Shown here piece after piece: positions 24,434 through 35,755 of a DNA stretch of 64,000 bases (positions are counted from its first letter, which is position 1; the number at the start of each line of letters is the position of its first letter). Origin of the DNA: Ligula intestinalis (Eukaryota > Platyhelminthes > Cestoda > Diphyllobothriidea > Diphyllobothriidae); NCBI GenBank assembly GCA_036362985.1, contig JAYGXS010000004.1:7330336-7394335 (forward strand), given 5' to 3'. Both the position numbers and the translations under genes were made by a program. The notes under the pieces were generated by a model. It searched no databases, had not been told where the DNA came from, and was given only the letters and a program-made list of their open reading frames with translations.

Positions 24434-25290
24434 TGCATTTTGGACCTCGCAACGCCTCCCAAACCTTCCAGGGCTCCGTAGATAGGGTGCCCCGTGGCGT
24501 ACCCTTCGCTTAGGCCTATACTGACGACCTCTTGATGGCCAACTCTATCGACTGGTAAACCATGGCTCATCTAATAACGGCAGTTGACTCCATTTTACAG
24601 TTTGGCGTTGTTCTTAACCAGGATAAGTGGATACTTGGTGTCTTTCACAGACTTTCTTGGGCACCTGTTCGACAGTAACGATATCCACCATCTGCTCGTC
24701 AAGGTTGCATCCATCAGCTACTTCCCACATCCTTCATCCAAGCGTCAACTTCAGCGGTTTCTGAGAATGGTGACCTTATATCGCCAGCTTCTTTCGAATT
24801 GTGCTGATAGCATTCTACCGCTCATGAATCAACTCTTTACTTCCAAACTCTTATTTTAGCTACTCCAAGTTGCCCTTGCTGCTTGCTACAAGGTGAAGGT
24901 TGCCCTGACCCACACCACACTTCTGACGCACAATGCCCCCATGGTCATATATCTCTCGTGGTTGACGTCTTCAATATTGCCATTGGCGTGGTCATTCAAC
25001 AGCACGTCGCACGTCAGTCCCAACCCTTAGCTTTCTTCCCCAAAGAGGGAATGCCTGTCGAATCGCGTTGAAGAACATTTGGACGGGAGCTTCTGGCTTC
25101 TGTCTATCCTGCCGTAAACAATTCTGGCACTTTCTCGAGGGCAGAAACTTCGTTGTTTTTACCGTAAATACAGAGCCTGCTAAACGTAAGCCATTCGATT
25201 GGCTCATTAGAGAACACTTTTCGCAAACTGCCAAATCCGACCTCATCCAGAAACGAAATGCGGGCACAGAAACTGTCATCGAAATTACTA
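24434..25290 (+). pseudogene. Ty3/gypsy retrotransposon pol fragment (RT to RNase H)
   Basis: Broken frames read FGPRNASQ then TFQGSVDRVPRGV-like residues, the RT box YTDD (24517-24528), DFLGHLFDSNDIHHL, KRQLQRFLRMVTLYRQLL and then RNase H blocks VVDVFNIAIGVVIQQHVARQ, FGRELLA and FWHFLEGRNFVVFT. This order (RT, connection, RNase H) is that of Ty3/gypsy pol. A stop sits two codons before YTDD, with several frame changes after. Neither protease nor integrase was seen, and no LTR adjoins the fragment. Confidence 0.85.
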
Positions 25291-25439
25291 AAGAGGTGCA
25301 AGTATAGGTTCTACAGCACGAAGCCTCGTTCAAAACGGCTGATACTTAACTTTCAATCATGATTGTAGCTGAGGAGTCGGTTATTAATCAGACGGAAGCG
25401 ACGCAGGAGACGAATGAGATGGGTAGGAAATTACCACTT

Positions 25440-26110
25440 CTTTAAATCTAGTACTTAAAGAAGGGATATCTTTTGGTTTTTGCAACGTTTTTAAATTTTC
25501 AAAAAATTAAGAAACCTACTGACTGCTACACTCGAATTCAAGGTTTACAAACTGCACATTGTGTACATCCAGTTTAAGGAATAGAACTTTTTTGCCTACG
25601 GTTTCAGGGAGAAATCACTTTATTCTTAAAATATTTTGTGAGACATGTGGATCATTCTGTATATGTTATAGGCAGTTTTAGTAAATTGACGCATGCGATT
25701 TTTCATAAATGAACACCTCACAATGGTTAAAAAGCGCATGATAAGAAGCTTTTTAAACCGAAATAAACCTTTTCTTTGATTATGAAATTAAAGGAAGACG
25801 TAATTTGCTACCAAACAAATACGAGGAATATTTTTTGTGTACGTTTTCCATAAAATATGTCTAACGTAAAGATAAAAATGCATATTACTTAAAAAGCCAT
25901 GTTTTACACTGCATACGTTTTGTTAGCAGTCATAACGAAGCTCGTTTAAAGACGGCATTCTATCGTGACTGACACGACTTCAGAAAAGACTACATGCTTA
26001 CCAGTATTACAACCCTACTCAATGCCAATTAAGTACTAGAACCACTCTTTTGCATATGTCGGTATGGTACACGTATTTTGGGCCACACTGTATTTTGGTA
26101 CTGCGCGTAC
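25440..26110 (+). repeat. AT-rich A2 repeat, copy 1
   Basis: It matches 49065-49790 along its length: CTCGAATTCAAGGTTTACAA, TGTACATCCAGTTTAAGGAA, TTGTTAGCAGTCATAACGAA and ATATGTCGGTATGGTACACG. It is non-coding. Partial relatives lie in other AT-rich stretches (about 18130-18700, 45770-46840, 48760-48960, 50360-50900). Confidence 0.78.
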
Positions 26111-26839
26111 GAGACGCTGATACATAAATACTTCCGAGCCCGAAACAAAACCCAGATTCTAGTCGTTATTCGGAGCGTTAAAGTCGCCCATATTTTTATG
26201 AGATTGTATCGAATAGCAAACTTTTCAATTCCTCCTTCGGACTACTGTCTTACTGTGTGTCCCTTGATGGCGATCGTAAACCGTCAGGATGTCGAGTTCT
26301 TGTGACTCTGACGTTCTAGTGGAAAGCCAGATGGTCGCAAACGATGTCGTTTGTTTTATTCTGACACAAGCAGGCCAGTCCTAATATAAGTGAACGTACC
26401 CTCACCTTTATGTTCGGCTCTATTTTTTCGGAGAGGGCATCCTGTCGATCGTATACCTTCGTGTAAAACCATGTTTTGGTTATAGAGATGACATCGGGTC
26501 TAATTTGGCATACGCGGATCATGAGCTTATATTATATAGAGAGCAGACGTGTGGCATTCTTATAAACACATTTTAGTTTAAATGTTTGTTATAAGGTAAA
26601 AAGGGCGCCACCTTCATCATTTGGTTCAACTCAGGTGACATACACACAAGAGGTGTTCAGACAAACCGAGACGGCCGCTTGATTATGCTATTGTTGTATA
26701 TAATCAGGCTTTCGTCGACTGAATAAAAACGTTAGTGTTCCAGGTATTTGCCTTGAAAAGGAAGAAGGGCTGTCGAGCACCGGATCTATTTGTTTATTTT
26801 CCTGAGCATAGTCGCAAGTGGTGGCCCACAACTATGAGA

Positions 26840-27190
26840 CGAGCCAGGACTTTAACGTCGCAGCCCCAACGATAATTACTCACGCCTGCAGCAGAACAGA
26901 ACGTGAACTAATTGAAGGCTGGACCTCGGATGACAACTCAGAAAAACAGATGTATCGAGCTGGTGCCCGCATATATCACCCTCCGTAGACATATCCACAT
27001 GGCTGATTAATCAGTTCCCTCTTCCCCCACCCACAATGACGGTCGATTAGTTTTTTCACCCTCTAAATGTTGCTTGCTTCTCATGGATACTTTTATCTCT
27101 GAAGATGGTCTTCCGCAAGAGCCCGAAAGCTCAGGCCTCATATTTTTCTACCCGTTTTGCGGTCTATTTTGTAGCTCCTGAGCAAAAAAC
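26840..27190 (+). mobile_element. possible tail of a Penelope-like element
   Basis: A frame reads RTERELIEGWTSDDNS, which resembles the tail of PLE GIY-YIG proteins. It is followed by CTGAAGATGGTCTTCCGCAA then GAGCCCGAAAGCTCAGG at about 27101-27138. That is the same CTGA...GAAA...CTCAG order seen in the PLE ends elsewhere in the window. No RT is linked. The assignment rests on weak protein similarity and on the terminal motif. Confidence 0.38.
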
Positions 27191-27391
27191 TTCTATTTGA
27201 GCCGCTCCTGTGGCGCATAATCTGCCTAAACCTGTTGAGAGTATTTCGGTTTAGAACGTCTTTAGAGAATTAGATCTACCCTCTTCTTGCAAATCAGAAC
27301 AAGTTAAGGGATGTAGAGTGCAATGGTTTGGATAGTTTTGTAGACAGCCTTTCGAGACGGAAAGCATTCACTGCTAAAATCTCTTCTTCAG

Positions 27392-27704
27392 GTTGGTACA
27401 TTGACTTCAGAAGATTTTGAGACAAGTCGAGGTGTACTGAAACACATTTCTTTGGCTTGCCTGCATTCGCCATCTGAAGTTCCTGTTCTGCTAAGCACTA
27501 TCCCCGAAAAGGCTGATTCTTCTTTATGTGATGATGATTATGCACATTTAATGACGATGTACTGGTTAACATCAACTTTGTGGACCTTTCCTTTAGGTCG
27601 TGGTATACTCATATTTTGTATCGAAAAAAGAGGGTTTTTAAAGCTTTCACAACTGTCAACTGTTCAGATAATCTCTGGTTTTCTAGCTCAATGATTCCTG
27701 TTGG
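27392..27704 (+). CDS. two candidate exons of an unrecognised gene
   Basis: Exon a (27392-27558) follows an acceptor CTCTTCTTCAG and is open, reading LTSEDFETSRGVLKHISLAC and then SEVPVLLSTIPEKADSS. A 38-bp intron (27559-27596) starts GTACTG and ends CCTTTAG. It would join exon b (27597-27704) in frame as TMSWYTHILYRKKRVFKAF, ending at a GTGAAT donor. The intron size matches the 35-48 bp introns of other genes here, and the joined text looks protein-like. I do not recognise the family. More exons are expected on both sides. It could still be chance openness. Confidence 0.42.
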
Positions 27705-28175
27705 GTGAATAGGTCGACGTCGTCAAAATTCGCTCGTGACGTCTTTAGTTATCAACCCACTTTTGTTTAAGTAGATAGCATTGCCCGACAGAGACAGTGG
27801 ACACTGAAATCCCATTTCTGGCCCATAAGTTGTCACCAGCTAGTAATACGCTGCGTCTGCCACGACTTGCACTCACGCATGACAACCTATCTCGCATCGT
27901 TGACTGTGGGTCGACTCGCACGTTGATACACGCGTAAGCTCAAAGCAAATGGATACGCCCGCCTCATAGTAAACTTAAATGTATTCGACACAACCACCTT
28001 TGACAGCCTCTATGGCTTTCTTCCGTATGTGGACTCGCAGCCGCGGACTCCCTTTTATGTTTGAACCTGTTCTGGGGAATGGGGGCCCTGGTCATGCGTG
28101 GCGCGGGTGTTACTCAGCTCCCCATTTGCCCTCGTTTGTGGACTCTTGAAAAACTACTCTGTACCTATGTGAAGA

Positions 28176-28181
28176 TTTATT
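28176..28181 (-). promoter_or_regulatory. polyadenylation signal of the receptor gene
   Basis: AATAAA on the minus strand about 65 bases downstream of the receptor stop codon, the right place for a short 3' UTR. Confidence 0.5.
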
Positions 28182-28245
28182 TACTGGAAAGAAAAGCTAA
28201 TCAATAGATTTTACAAGCTTCGCATGCACGCCTGGCTTACTGTTA

Positions 28246-29253
28246 TCATGCTTTATCAACCAGTCTCCTCCAACACATTTTCATTCCCAGTCGTAGAGGA
28301 CGAATGTAGACGACAATGATGATAGGCACGAGGACAAAGTGTCCAACGATCAACAGTTCGCCACATTTCTGAACCTGGCTGTTTATGACGTAAGTTGTGA
28401 GATCCACTGCACTGGCGAACTGGTAGAGTTGGTCATAAGAGAAGAACAGCAGATAACTGAAAAACAGCGGAGTAATGCACATTGAGCCGCTTATCCCGCT
28501 CGTAGCAGCAGCGGCCGCAGCAGCGGTAGTGGTAGACAGCTGACTCTCACTAAGGTCTGTGTTGTAGAAATGCAGCAGTTCCAACTTGTCTTCACGTTTG
28601 CAGCCCACCGGCGTCCTCAACAAACGCCGAAGGCGAATACTGGTGTAGGCTAGGACACTGCCATCAAAAACAATCAGGATCGCTATCCAGAGGTAGACTT
28701 GTGCGTATATTAACGATAGGAAAGGAATGTTGACCTTACGATTGGAGCAGTTGCAGTCATCGCCCACAAGATTCACCGACAATGTCTGTGGTCCGGTGAT
28801 TAGCACACTAAAGCCAGTGATTACGGTGCAATACGTGGGTATCTGATATTCATCTGACAGCATCTTGTAGTCATCAGCACCGGTCAGGTCCAGGTAACGG
28901 TAGACGCCAAATAAGAAGAGGAATTGGGAGGCGATGACCACGAAGATCCAGTAGAGGAATCGACTTTGCCAGAAGATACAGACGAGGCGGTTAAAGTGGT
29001 AGCTGGGTGTCTTTTGCACTTTCGGTGCTACGTCCTCGAGTAGGTTGACCAAACAGGCTAGCATGCAGGATACGACCAGGCCTCGCAGGAGTGCTAAGCT
29101 CGTCTTGCAGGGTCCTCGCAGCATAAATAGGAGGATGGCTACAGCAGTGTTCAGAAGGAGCCCAAGGGCTTCAAAAAAGATGAGCAGGATGTCAACGACA
29201 TCAGGCCATTTGGTTGAGCTAATGCAATACCAGAAGGTACTAGACTCGCCCAT
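28246..29253 (-). CDS. seven-transmembrane receptor-like protein (rhodopsin-like, possibly flatworm-specific)
   Basis: A single uninterrupted frame of 335 codons starting at the ATG at 29253. The open frame extends 36 codons further without an ATG, so this start gives a short 16-residue outside tail. Hydrophobic segments lie near residues 17-45, 52-75, 90-120, 140-160, 176-207, 256-280 and 297-318. A cysteine opens TM3 (LVCIFWQS) and a cysteine pair lies in the second outer loop (DDCNCSN, with an NCS glycosylation site), as in rhodopsin-like GPCRs. The TM3 end reads YRYLDL in place of DRY, and TM7 lacks NPxxY (LVPIIIVVYIRP). The third inner loop has eight alanines in a row. Divergent motifs of this sort suggest a lineage-specific orphan group such as the platyhelminth PROF receptors, but I cannot confirm that. 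No neighbour shares a function. Confidence 0.72.
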   Translation of the reverse strand: MGESSTFWYCISSTKWPDVVDILLIFFEALGLLLNTAVAILLFMLRGPCKTSLALLRGLVVSCMLACLVNLLEDVAPKVQKTPSYHFNRLVCIFWQSRFLYWIFVVIASQFLFLFGVYRYLDLTGADDYKMLSDEYQIPTYCTVITGFSVLITGPQTLSVNLVGDDCNCSNRKVNIPFLSLIYAQVYLWIAILIVFDGSVLAYTSIRLRRLLRTPVGCKREDKLELLHFYNTDLSESQLSTTTAAAAAAATSGISGSMCITPLFFSYLLFFSYDQLYQFASAVDLTTYVINSQVQKCGELLIVGHFVLVPIIIVVYIRPLRLGMKMCWRRLVDKA

Positions 29254-30285
29254 GCCCTCTTTGAATAATGCAAACACATCCCAGTTGACCGCAGAATATA
29301 TAGACGTTGCTGTCCTCTGTCGGATGCGCTGGCCAATAGGCGCTTTCCTCAGGAAGCGCAATACTTAGATAGGAGTTTTTCTCACATAGCTAAGGAATAA
29401 GACACCCGATAGGCATAATAAGTTTTATATCACATAGATTTTCTGCTGCTCAAGTAAATACTGACGATTCAGTGCTGATACGATGCGATTACTAACGGAA
29501 GGCGAAGCATGCATTGAACACGTGTTAAGTAGATCTGTTTGTATTTGAATTATTTACTACTCAGCTGCTAAGTAAGAATTTACAAGCATGTTCATGCCTG
29601 TCTTTGAACTACTATTGGCGATTTTTGCTTAAGTAGTTTACCGATACGTCCTTAGGAATTTATGCTTCCTTTTTCAGAATTAAATCAGCCTTGTCCTAAA
29701 CGGCAAACTAGGCGGTTCATTAGTCTATATTGTCTAAGGTTCTTGCCATCATATAGAGCTGCCGTTACTGAAACGTTTAATGCATGTTTGCTCAGGTAGG
29801 CTTTATGAATACAGTGTTAAAGAGACTTCAGATTTGAATCCAACCGCGACTGAAACCGTATGTGTAGTAGTCGATTTATCTAATGGACTGGTAATCGAAA
29901 TTTATAAAAATTGCATTATTGAAACATGTTTTGGCAGGTATAAATTTGAAGCAGACGTAAACGGCAGAATTTATTTGTAAAAAGAAACGTTCTTGACGAG
30001 AAAAAAAGGTACAAAGATTTTAAATATTCATCATTATTCTGTAAAATCCCCAGTTACTTAGCTGAAGACTGTAGGCTTTTTTCATTCGCACTTTTATTCA
30101 ATCGTTTGCCACATTCCCCCTGGAAAAATACCACTTACGCAATAGGGTTTGCCCAGATTTACTTGCATTGAACTCATGACCGCGACATGTTTCTAGAAGT
30201 TATTAATATAGATATTGATACAGTTCTGCGAATCCTGCAAACGAATTTCAGGACGAAATTTAACGACGTACTTATGCGTATATTT
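29254..30285. other. upstream region of the receptor gene, non-coding
   Basis: I see no domain. An in-frame acceptor-like CAG lies within the extended open frame upstream of the ATG, so a spliced 5' exon for the receptor is possible. No clear TATA box or other promoter element was found. Confidence 0.4.
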
Positions 30286-30289
30286 CGTC

Positions 30290-31680
30290 AGGTTATTTAG
30301 ATCAACTGAGTGGATTTAATAATAAGAAGGGCTTTGGTTTGGAAAACTGCCCTCTCATTTAAAGTTATTGGGGGAAATAGGCTCTCATTATGGCTAAATC
30401 ATGAGTATGTTTGTATAAAAGAAATTCCGTATGCTATAAGAAAAGACAGGACGAAACTTTCTTCAAATATACATTGCGCCATGGAAGAATTCCCTAATAA
30501 GTAAAAAAGCGGAATAATAGTCCCTTCCAGTACAGGAAAATTGTATGCGAAGTTGATCAAATGGAACTAAAGCGAAGCTTAAGGAATCGCATTGGTTGTC
30601 AGAAACACGCAGTGATAGAAGTTTAGAAAATTATATTAAGCTATTCTTTGAATTTTTTTTGCAAAATATGCAACAACAAGAAAGCTCTTGGTAGAACATT
30701 TTCTTTACCGCACAACGGGTCATACAAGTAAAAAAATTTTCATCATGTAAACGCGCAGGCAGCCTGTAAATAGTCTTATTGAATGTAAGTCAATAAGAAA
30801 TATAGTTTTTTGTAAACAATAGGTTCCGCTCAAGCATGATTTAGAAATGGAAGAGACAGAAGAATAATATATATTTTTAAAATGGTCATATACGTGGTCG
30901 GTCTTTTTTGCTTTTCCACGTTTATTACGGATCGTAGAATAAATCTTCTTAAGCAAAAAATAATCCGTTATAAAGAAAAAATGTATGTTCTTTCATCTCC
31001 AGTCAAATTTAATCGTTCTTCTTCAGATACATTCAAGAAATTGTCAAACGGCCCCAATTTCCTTTTAAGATTACCTTGGAAATAGTTAACATACCAAAAG
31101 ATCGTCAGCTAAATAGCCAATTAAAGCACTTTTTCAATAGGTAACCTATTGTGGAAACTTTTTTATCAATCTTAAAAATAACAATATGCGTGGTATCTAG
31201 CAGACATGTTGTATGCTCGAAAATGTGGTTTGCTCTTTTGAATAGGAAATAAAATCCCATGCTGTTGAGATATATCTTATTTTAAAGAGTTTGATGTAAA
31301 CATCGAACAAACGGACAATCTGTAAACGTATGAATAAAAACACATAAAACTGGCAAAATGAAGAGAGACTTTATTCCCCGATATTCAATAAATAGGTAAG
31401 GAACAATTACCACATGCACAAAATATTTTTACTGAAGACAAGTTCTTTTTGTATAAAGAAAGTGGTTGCTTTAAATTTTATATTTAACGAGCTTTTTAAA
31501 TTTATTGTTCTAATTTATAGCTATTTTTGACATTTCCACAAGCATAGAATTATCGAGAAAATTTTATAATTCTTTACAAACATTTAGTTCTTCTTATAGT
31601 TCGTTTAAGTACTTTATATGCCTAATGTTGCTCATTATTATTTGCATAAGTTTTCGTAAATGCGTTCCCACTGGTATGCC
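30290..31680 (+). repeat. AT-rich A1 repeat, copy 3
   Basis: It matches 21295-22420 in direct orientation and 13030-14290 in inverted orientation. This copy extends furthest on the right, where CCTAATGTTGCTCATTATTA and TTTGCATAAGTTTTCGT match the start of copy 1 read in reverse. It is non-coding. Confidence 0.78.
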
Positions 31681-31800
31681 ACAAATAATCAAATATTAAA
31701 AAATTTAGGAAATTTCGCTTGCAGCACTCACAGAACTATACATTTATATCAAGATGCGCAAATATTTTTGGTTCAGATGTAATATCATGTTCACCATTTT

Positions 31801-32155
31801 TGGAAGAGGAAGACGAAGAGGAAGCAAGTGCTGGGACCAAGTTGTACTTACGCTGACGTTTTGAAGACATGCTCGTTCTCATCGTCAGAGCGTGGTGGGT
31901 GTCGCATGACCAACGTGGTATGCGTTCTCACGGGGGCGCCTGCGAGGGTGCTCCCAAACTAGGGGGAGGCTGACGACCACGCTTGCGCAAAGCTGTTGGC
32001 CGACGGGCGTGCAAATGCTCAAGGCTAGCTGCGAGGCTTATTAATTCGAGGTCGATGGTAAAGTTAGCACCACGCTCTGGTGATGAGAAGGAGCATATTT
32101 TAGAAACGTCAGCATAAATCCCAGCATTTGCATCCTCTTCATCTTCGTCGTCCGG
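31801..32155. mobile_element. inverted pair of PLE terminal sequences (subfamily P2)
   Basis: The left arm 31801-31903 on the minus strand and the right arm 32067-32155 on the plus strand are diverged copies of one sequence. The order is CACCACGCTCTG, the core (31853-31888 minus, 32077-32112 plus), AACGTCAGC, CCCAGCAYTTG and a tail of CTTCNTCTTC type. The spacer of about 160 bp is GC-rich and unrecognised. No RT or endonuclease lies inside. No clean target duplication was found. Confidence 0.72.
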
Positions 32156-32160
32156 GAATG

Positions 32161-34105
32161 ACGAACACGATACATTTATATGGATACCTTTTTATAAACA
32201 GTAGAAGATAGGCACCCACCGATCGATTACAGGACGCATTCGTCGCAGATTATGCTTTACGGGTTTACTCTCGAGTCGCACCGCAAGGCGGTTAATAATG
32301 CTGGCAGAAGGACATTGCAGACAAAGCGAAGGGATACTTGGATAGCCGCTTCTGGCTTATAAGCCAACGTCAACCAGTCATACACAACCTCAGGTGTTGT
32401 TAGACGTTTAATGCTCTAACCATTGCGCAGTTTTCGATCGGAAATATACACAGTGGCAGTTAATTGAAGCCTGATCAATTATCGGAAGCAGCATGAAAGG
32501 ATATTTTTTAGTTTTATAGTTCTCATAATTCTAGCCAAAGGATAACGTTTTTTTTAAATGCAAACTTAAGTCACGATTTGCTAAAAAATGAGAACGAAAT
32601 AAGTTTATTTTTATGTACCTTCCTGCAAAAAATAATTGAAATTGTCGGAGGATTGAAACTATCCAGACTATCCAGAATTCCAGCACCTGCACAACATGCA
32701 TAATCAAAACAGATGTCCAAAAGTTTTCATCCACAGAAATATTGCTTTACGCACAAAAAAAGTCTGTAAACTTAACTGCACAAGAGAATTGCGTGTTCAT
32801 GCAACTGCTCTTCTTAGGCGATGCAACACGCAAGCTGGTAAGACGAAGCGTGAAGACTGCGATCACAAAGGCCTTCCCCTCGGCGAAATTGCGCGTGTTA
32901 TCCGCAAACTCTGTCTTACTTCGCTTGGGAGGTAAGGTTTGACTGCAGTTGAAGGCCACATCTATTTGCATTTACACGCCCGAAAAGTTGGGTACGTGGC
33001 CTAGCTGAGTGAAGGTTAAACTAGATAGATCTCGAGTCCTATTTTTGCACACCTTTTAAATACGAATCACAGAGTCGTTTCAAACCAAGCCTTTCAGGTT
33101 GTCTACCGGACACCAACCAACTTCTATAAGGGTCTACGCCAATAGGTGGTAGCAACGACCGAGGCAGTGGCCATATGGCTAACGAAACAACTGCTGTGCT
33201 ATCAAAAGACGCTAATACAGACTATATTTCTTCCATGGCCGACGTCGACGCCAGCTTGTGATCGCATATGGCCCACCCTCTGGTGACAGGTGTTCACTCC
33301 GTGCACGTGATAATGATTTTCACGCAGCGAACACGAACCCTGACCAAAACCCACAGCCTACCCTATCTATCTCTCCCCCTCCCACCAGTCAAATGACCTC
33401 TATTTGCCGATCTTGCCATACCAGCGATGGAAACAAGATCATTTTAACCATAAGATATGTATAAACCCTGTTCAAAACGCTTATTTTCATCAGCAATCCA
33501 ACTGTTCAGGTCCGCTTAGGAATTGTCGAAAAAAGTATGTTTGTCAAACTGAATTTTCAATACAAACCTAGGAATATTTGCCAAACCAAGATAAGGTGCT
33601 TCTTTTGATGCTTCCCCGTTCTTTGTTGGTTGATGAATGTGGTTTAATAACCACAAGGTATTCTCGTAGTTAATTGCGATGCTGGTGGTCACTTTGGGAT
33701 GTCGCATTTTGGTGTCTTTATTCCTCAACGTAACATGAGCAAAGAAACGACAGGCACTATATGTTGATAAGCGCCAGACACTGGCGGAGCTATAATGGCC
33801 TTTAAGATTAAGATTGCGTTTGTGTTCACGTTCAGGGTGAGTGTTTTCTGTGGAGTTAAAATAAGGACTACTGTTATTTTTGGCTGAAGAAGTTTGGAAT
33901 TCTCCACATCCCTTCTTCATCGGAAATCCCGTCCGACCTAAAAATGACAGTTTACCCCTTATAAAGGCTGTCCCCTTCCTGCCGCAAATGCTGGCTGCCC
34001 TCCCGTGTTTACCTTTTCACTCGATTGCAAATCAATAAATACTATCCCAGTCCCTCAGTTTGGTTCCGACGATGCTTTCGACTCACCACTGATGCCAGTT
34101 GTCCG
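32161..34105. other. mostly non-coding stretch with the fourth S repeat
   Basis: 32329-32400 matches the S repeat (TTCTGGCTTATAAGCCAACG, CAACCTCAGGTGTTG). A 134-codon minus-strand frame at 33516-33920 has no domain that I recognise and I do not call it. Nothing else is supported. Confidence 0.45.
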
Positions 34106-34109
34106 TTCG

Positions 34110-34735
34110 GCAGGAGTTTCCTTGGTAATGGCGGAACAAAACTCCACATTTCCAGGTTTGTCGACAGCGATTCGAGCTCGATTCGAGGTTGACTCGAGCT
34201 CGATCCGAGGTCGATTTGAGCACGATTAGGGTTAGGGTAAGGGGTAGGGTAAGGGTTAGGGTAAGGGTGAGTGTTTGGGTTAGGTTTACGGTTAGGGTTA
34301 GGATAAAGGTTATGGTTAGGGTAAAGTTAGTGTTAGGTTCAGTGTGGGAAAGTGATATCTTATGTAAAAAGCCCAAAGTTTCTGCTTACTATTACATAAT
34401 GTCTTCAAAAAATCCATTATTACTGGGTTTTTGGCAAAGGAGTGTTTTCGGAATAAAACTTCGCATTTCCAAGTTTGCCGACAGCGATTCGCGCTCGATT
34501 CGAGTTCATTTCGCGCTCAATTTGTTTTTTGCGCCTTTTTTCGATTTATGCACCCAACGCCGTCGGCCTATAGCCACCGTATTAAATTATTTCAACAATA
34601 TTCGACATATTTTTTTCTAATTTCCACAGAAAAATTTTTTGTTTTATCAACTTAAACAAAACCATCTCACGGTTACCGTATGAAAACAACCTACAGTTTG
34701 TTGAATCCAAGACCACTACCAAGGAAACTCCTGCC
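34110..34735. repeat. interstitial telomeric repeat inside flanking direct and inverted repeats
   Basis: 34226-34339 is a degenerate array of the animal telomere unit TTAGGG with many variants (TAAGGG, GTAGGG, TTTGGG, TTACGG). It is flanked by a direct repeat of about 55 bp (34131-34188 and 34450-34505, sharing CGACAGCGATTCG and CTCGATTCGAG). Further out is a 24-bp inverted repeat with one mismatch (34108-34131 and 34711-34734, CGGCAGGAGTTTCCTTGGTA). Unique-looking DNA continues on both sides, so this is not a chromosome end. Confidence 0.85.
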
Positions 34736-34917
34736 GTCCGTTCGCCCCTCTCCCTTCTTGACCCAGTTGCCGCGGCTACTCCGAGAATCACTCGTCCAGT
34801 CAATTTTTCCCCTCCGCCACTGACGCTTTTATATGGCTTCTTTTCACGAACCCCTCCCCCGTTCGCGCTGGTGTTTTATACCAGTCCTGATGCTGCATTA
34901 ATTGGCCCGTGAACGCA

Positions 34918-34924
34918 TATAAAA
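34918..34924 (+). promoter_or_regulatory. TATA-like sequence, target unknown
   Basis: TATAAAA in a more GC-rich stretch followed by AGCAGAGCC and a short CA run. No open frame that I recognise lies downstream. It is listed only as a possible core promoter. Confidence 0.2.
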
Positions 34925-35755
34925 GCAGAGCCACTCCCTTCTCCCACTAGCACACACACACAAGGTTTCTCCAGACTAGTTTCGTCCTGATAGGCGTTAT
35001 TGTTGAACTTTTGTCGTTCCCTTGTATAGACTCCCTGCGCTCTTGACTTGATGAGTTCATTGTTTGTACACTAGTTACCCTTTGCAATTTTTGCTCAATA
35101 GTACCGTACCAGCTTGATAGTTTTGATTACTGGTTTGGCGTATGCGTGACTACTGGATACTGTAAGAGAAGTCAGAGGACGAAACAACTATCCTTTAGGT
35201 GTCTCGGTGGTGTTAGGATTTAGTTTAGAATAAGGACTTATATTTATTTTTGAATTATTACTAGGGCTGCATCCATAAAATTCATCTGTGTACACTGGAT
35301 TTTCAGGTATGCGCGTGGAGACTTGTTTATCGGTGCATTTCAGACAACACGTGTGAAATCTCTTGAACTATATCATTCTCACCAAAGTATTAAACAATGT
35401 CTTTTGAAGGTGCGAAATGAAATGCAAATTAGTCTTTGGTTTGGGCGTCACTTATGACTGGTAAGCACGATAGACTGTTCACTCACATAAACTGTAAATC
35501 ATGCATTGCAAGAAACTTAATTTGACGAAAAAGATGTTATTTTGGATTAAAAAAGGTAAATATTATCAGTGAGTTTTTGAGACTAATTCTCCAGTTCTTC
35601 ATCGGACTAACGATAAGTCTGCAAGGAACAACTAAAAGTTCAAATGTGCAGAATTTATAAACATCTCAGAGAACAACGGAAGAGACGAGGACCGTAAAAT
35701 ACACACTGACAGAGGCCACAACTACCAATCAGGTCTCACACCATATGAATATTTT

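Noticed and set aside
33516..33920. 134-codon minus-strand frame
   Set aside because: No motif is recognised and a telomere-like, repeat-rich region is next to it. It is treated as non-coding.
34226..34339. A chromosome end
   Set aside because: The array is short and degenerate, and ordinary sequence continues on both sides.
34083..34376. Minus-strand frame rich in threonine and leucine repeats
   Set aside because: It is a translation of the telomeric TTAGGG array, not a protein.
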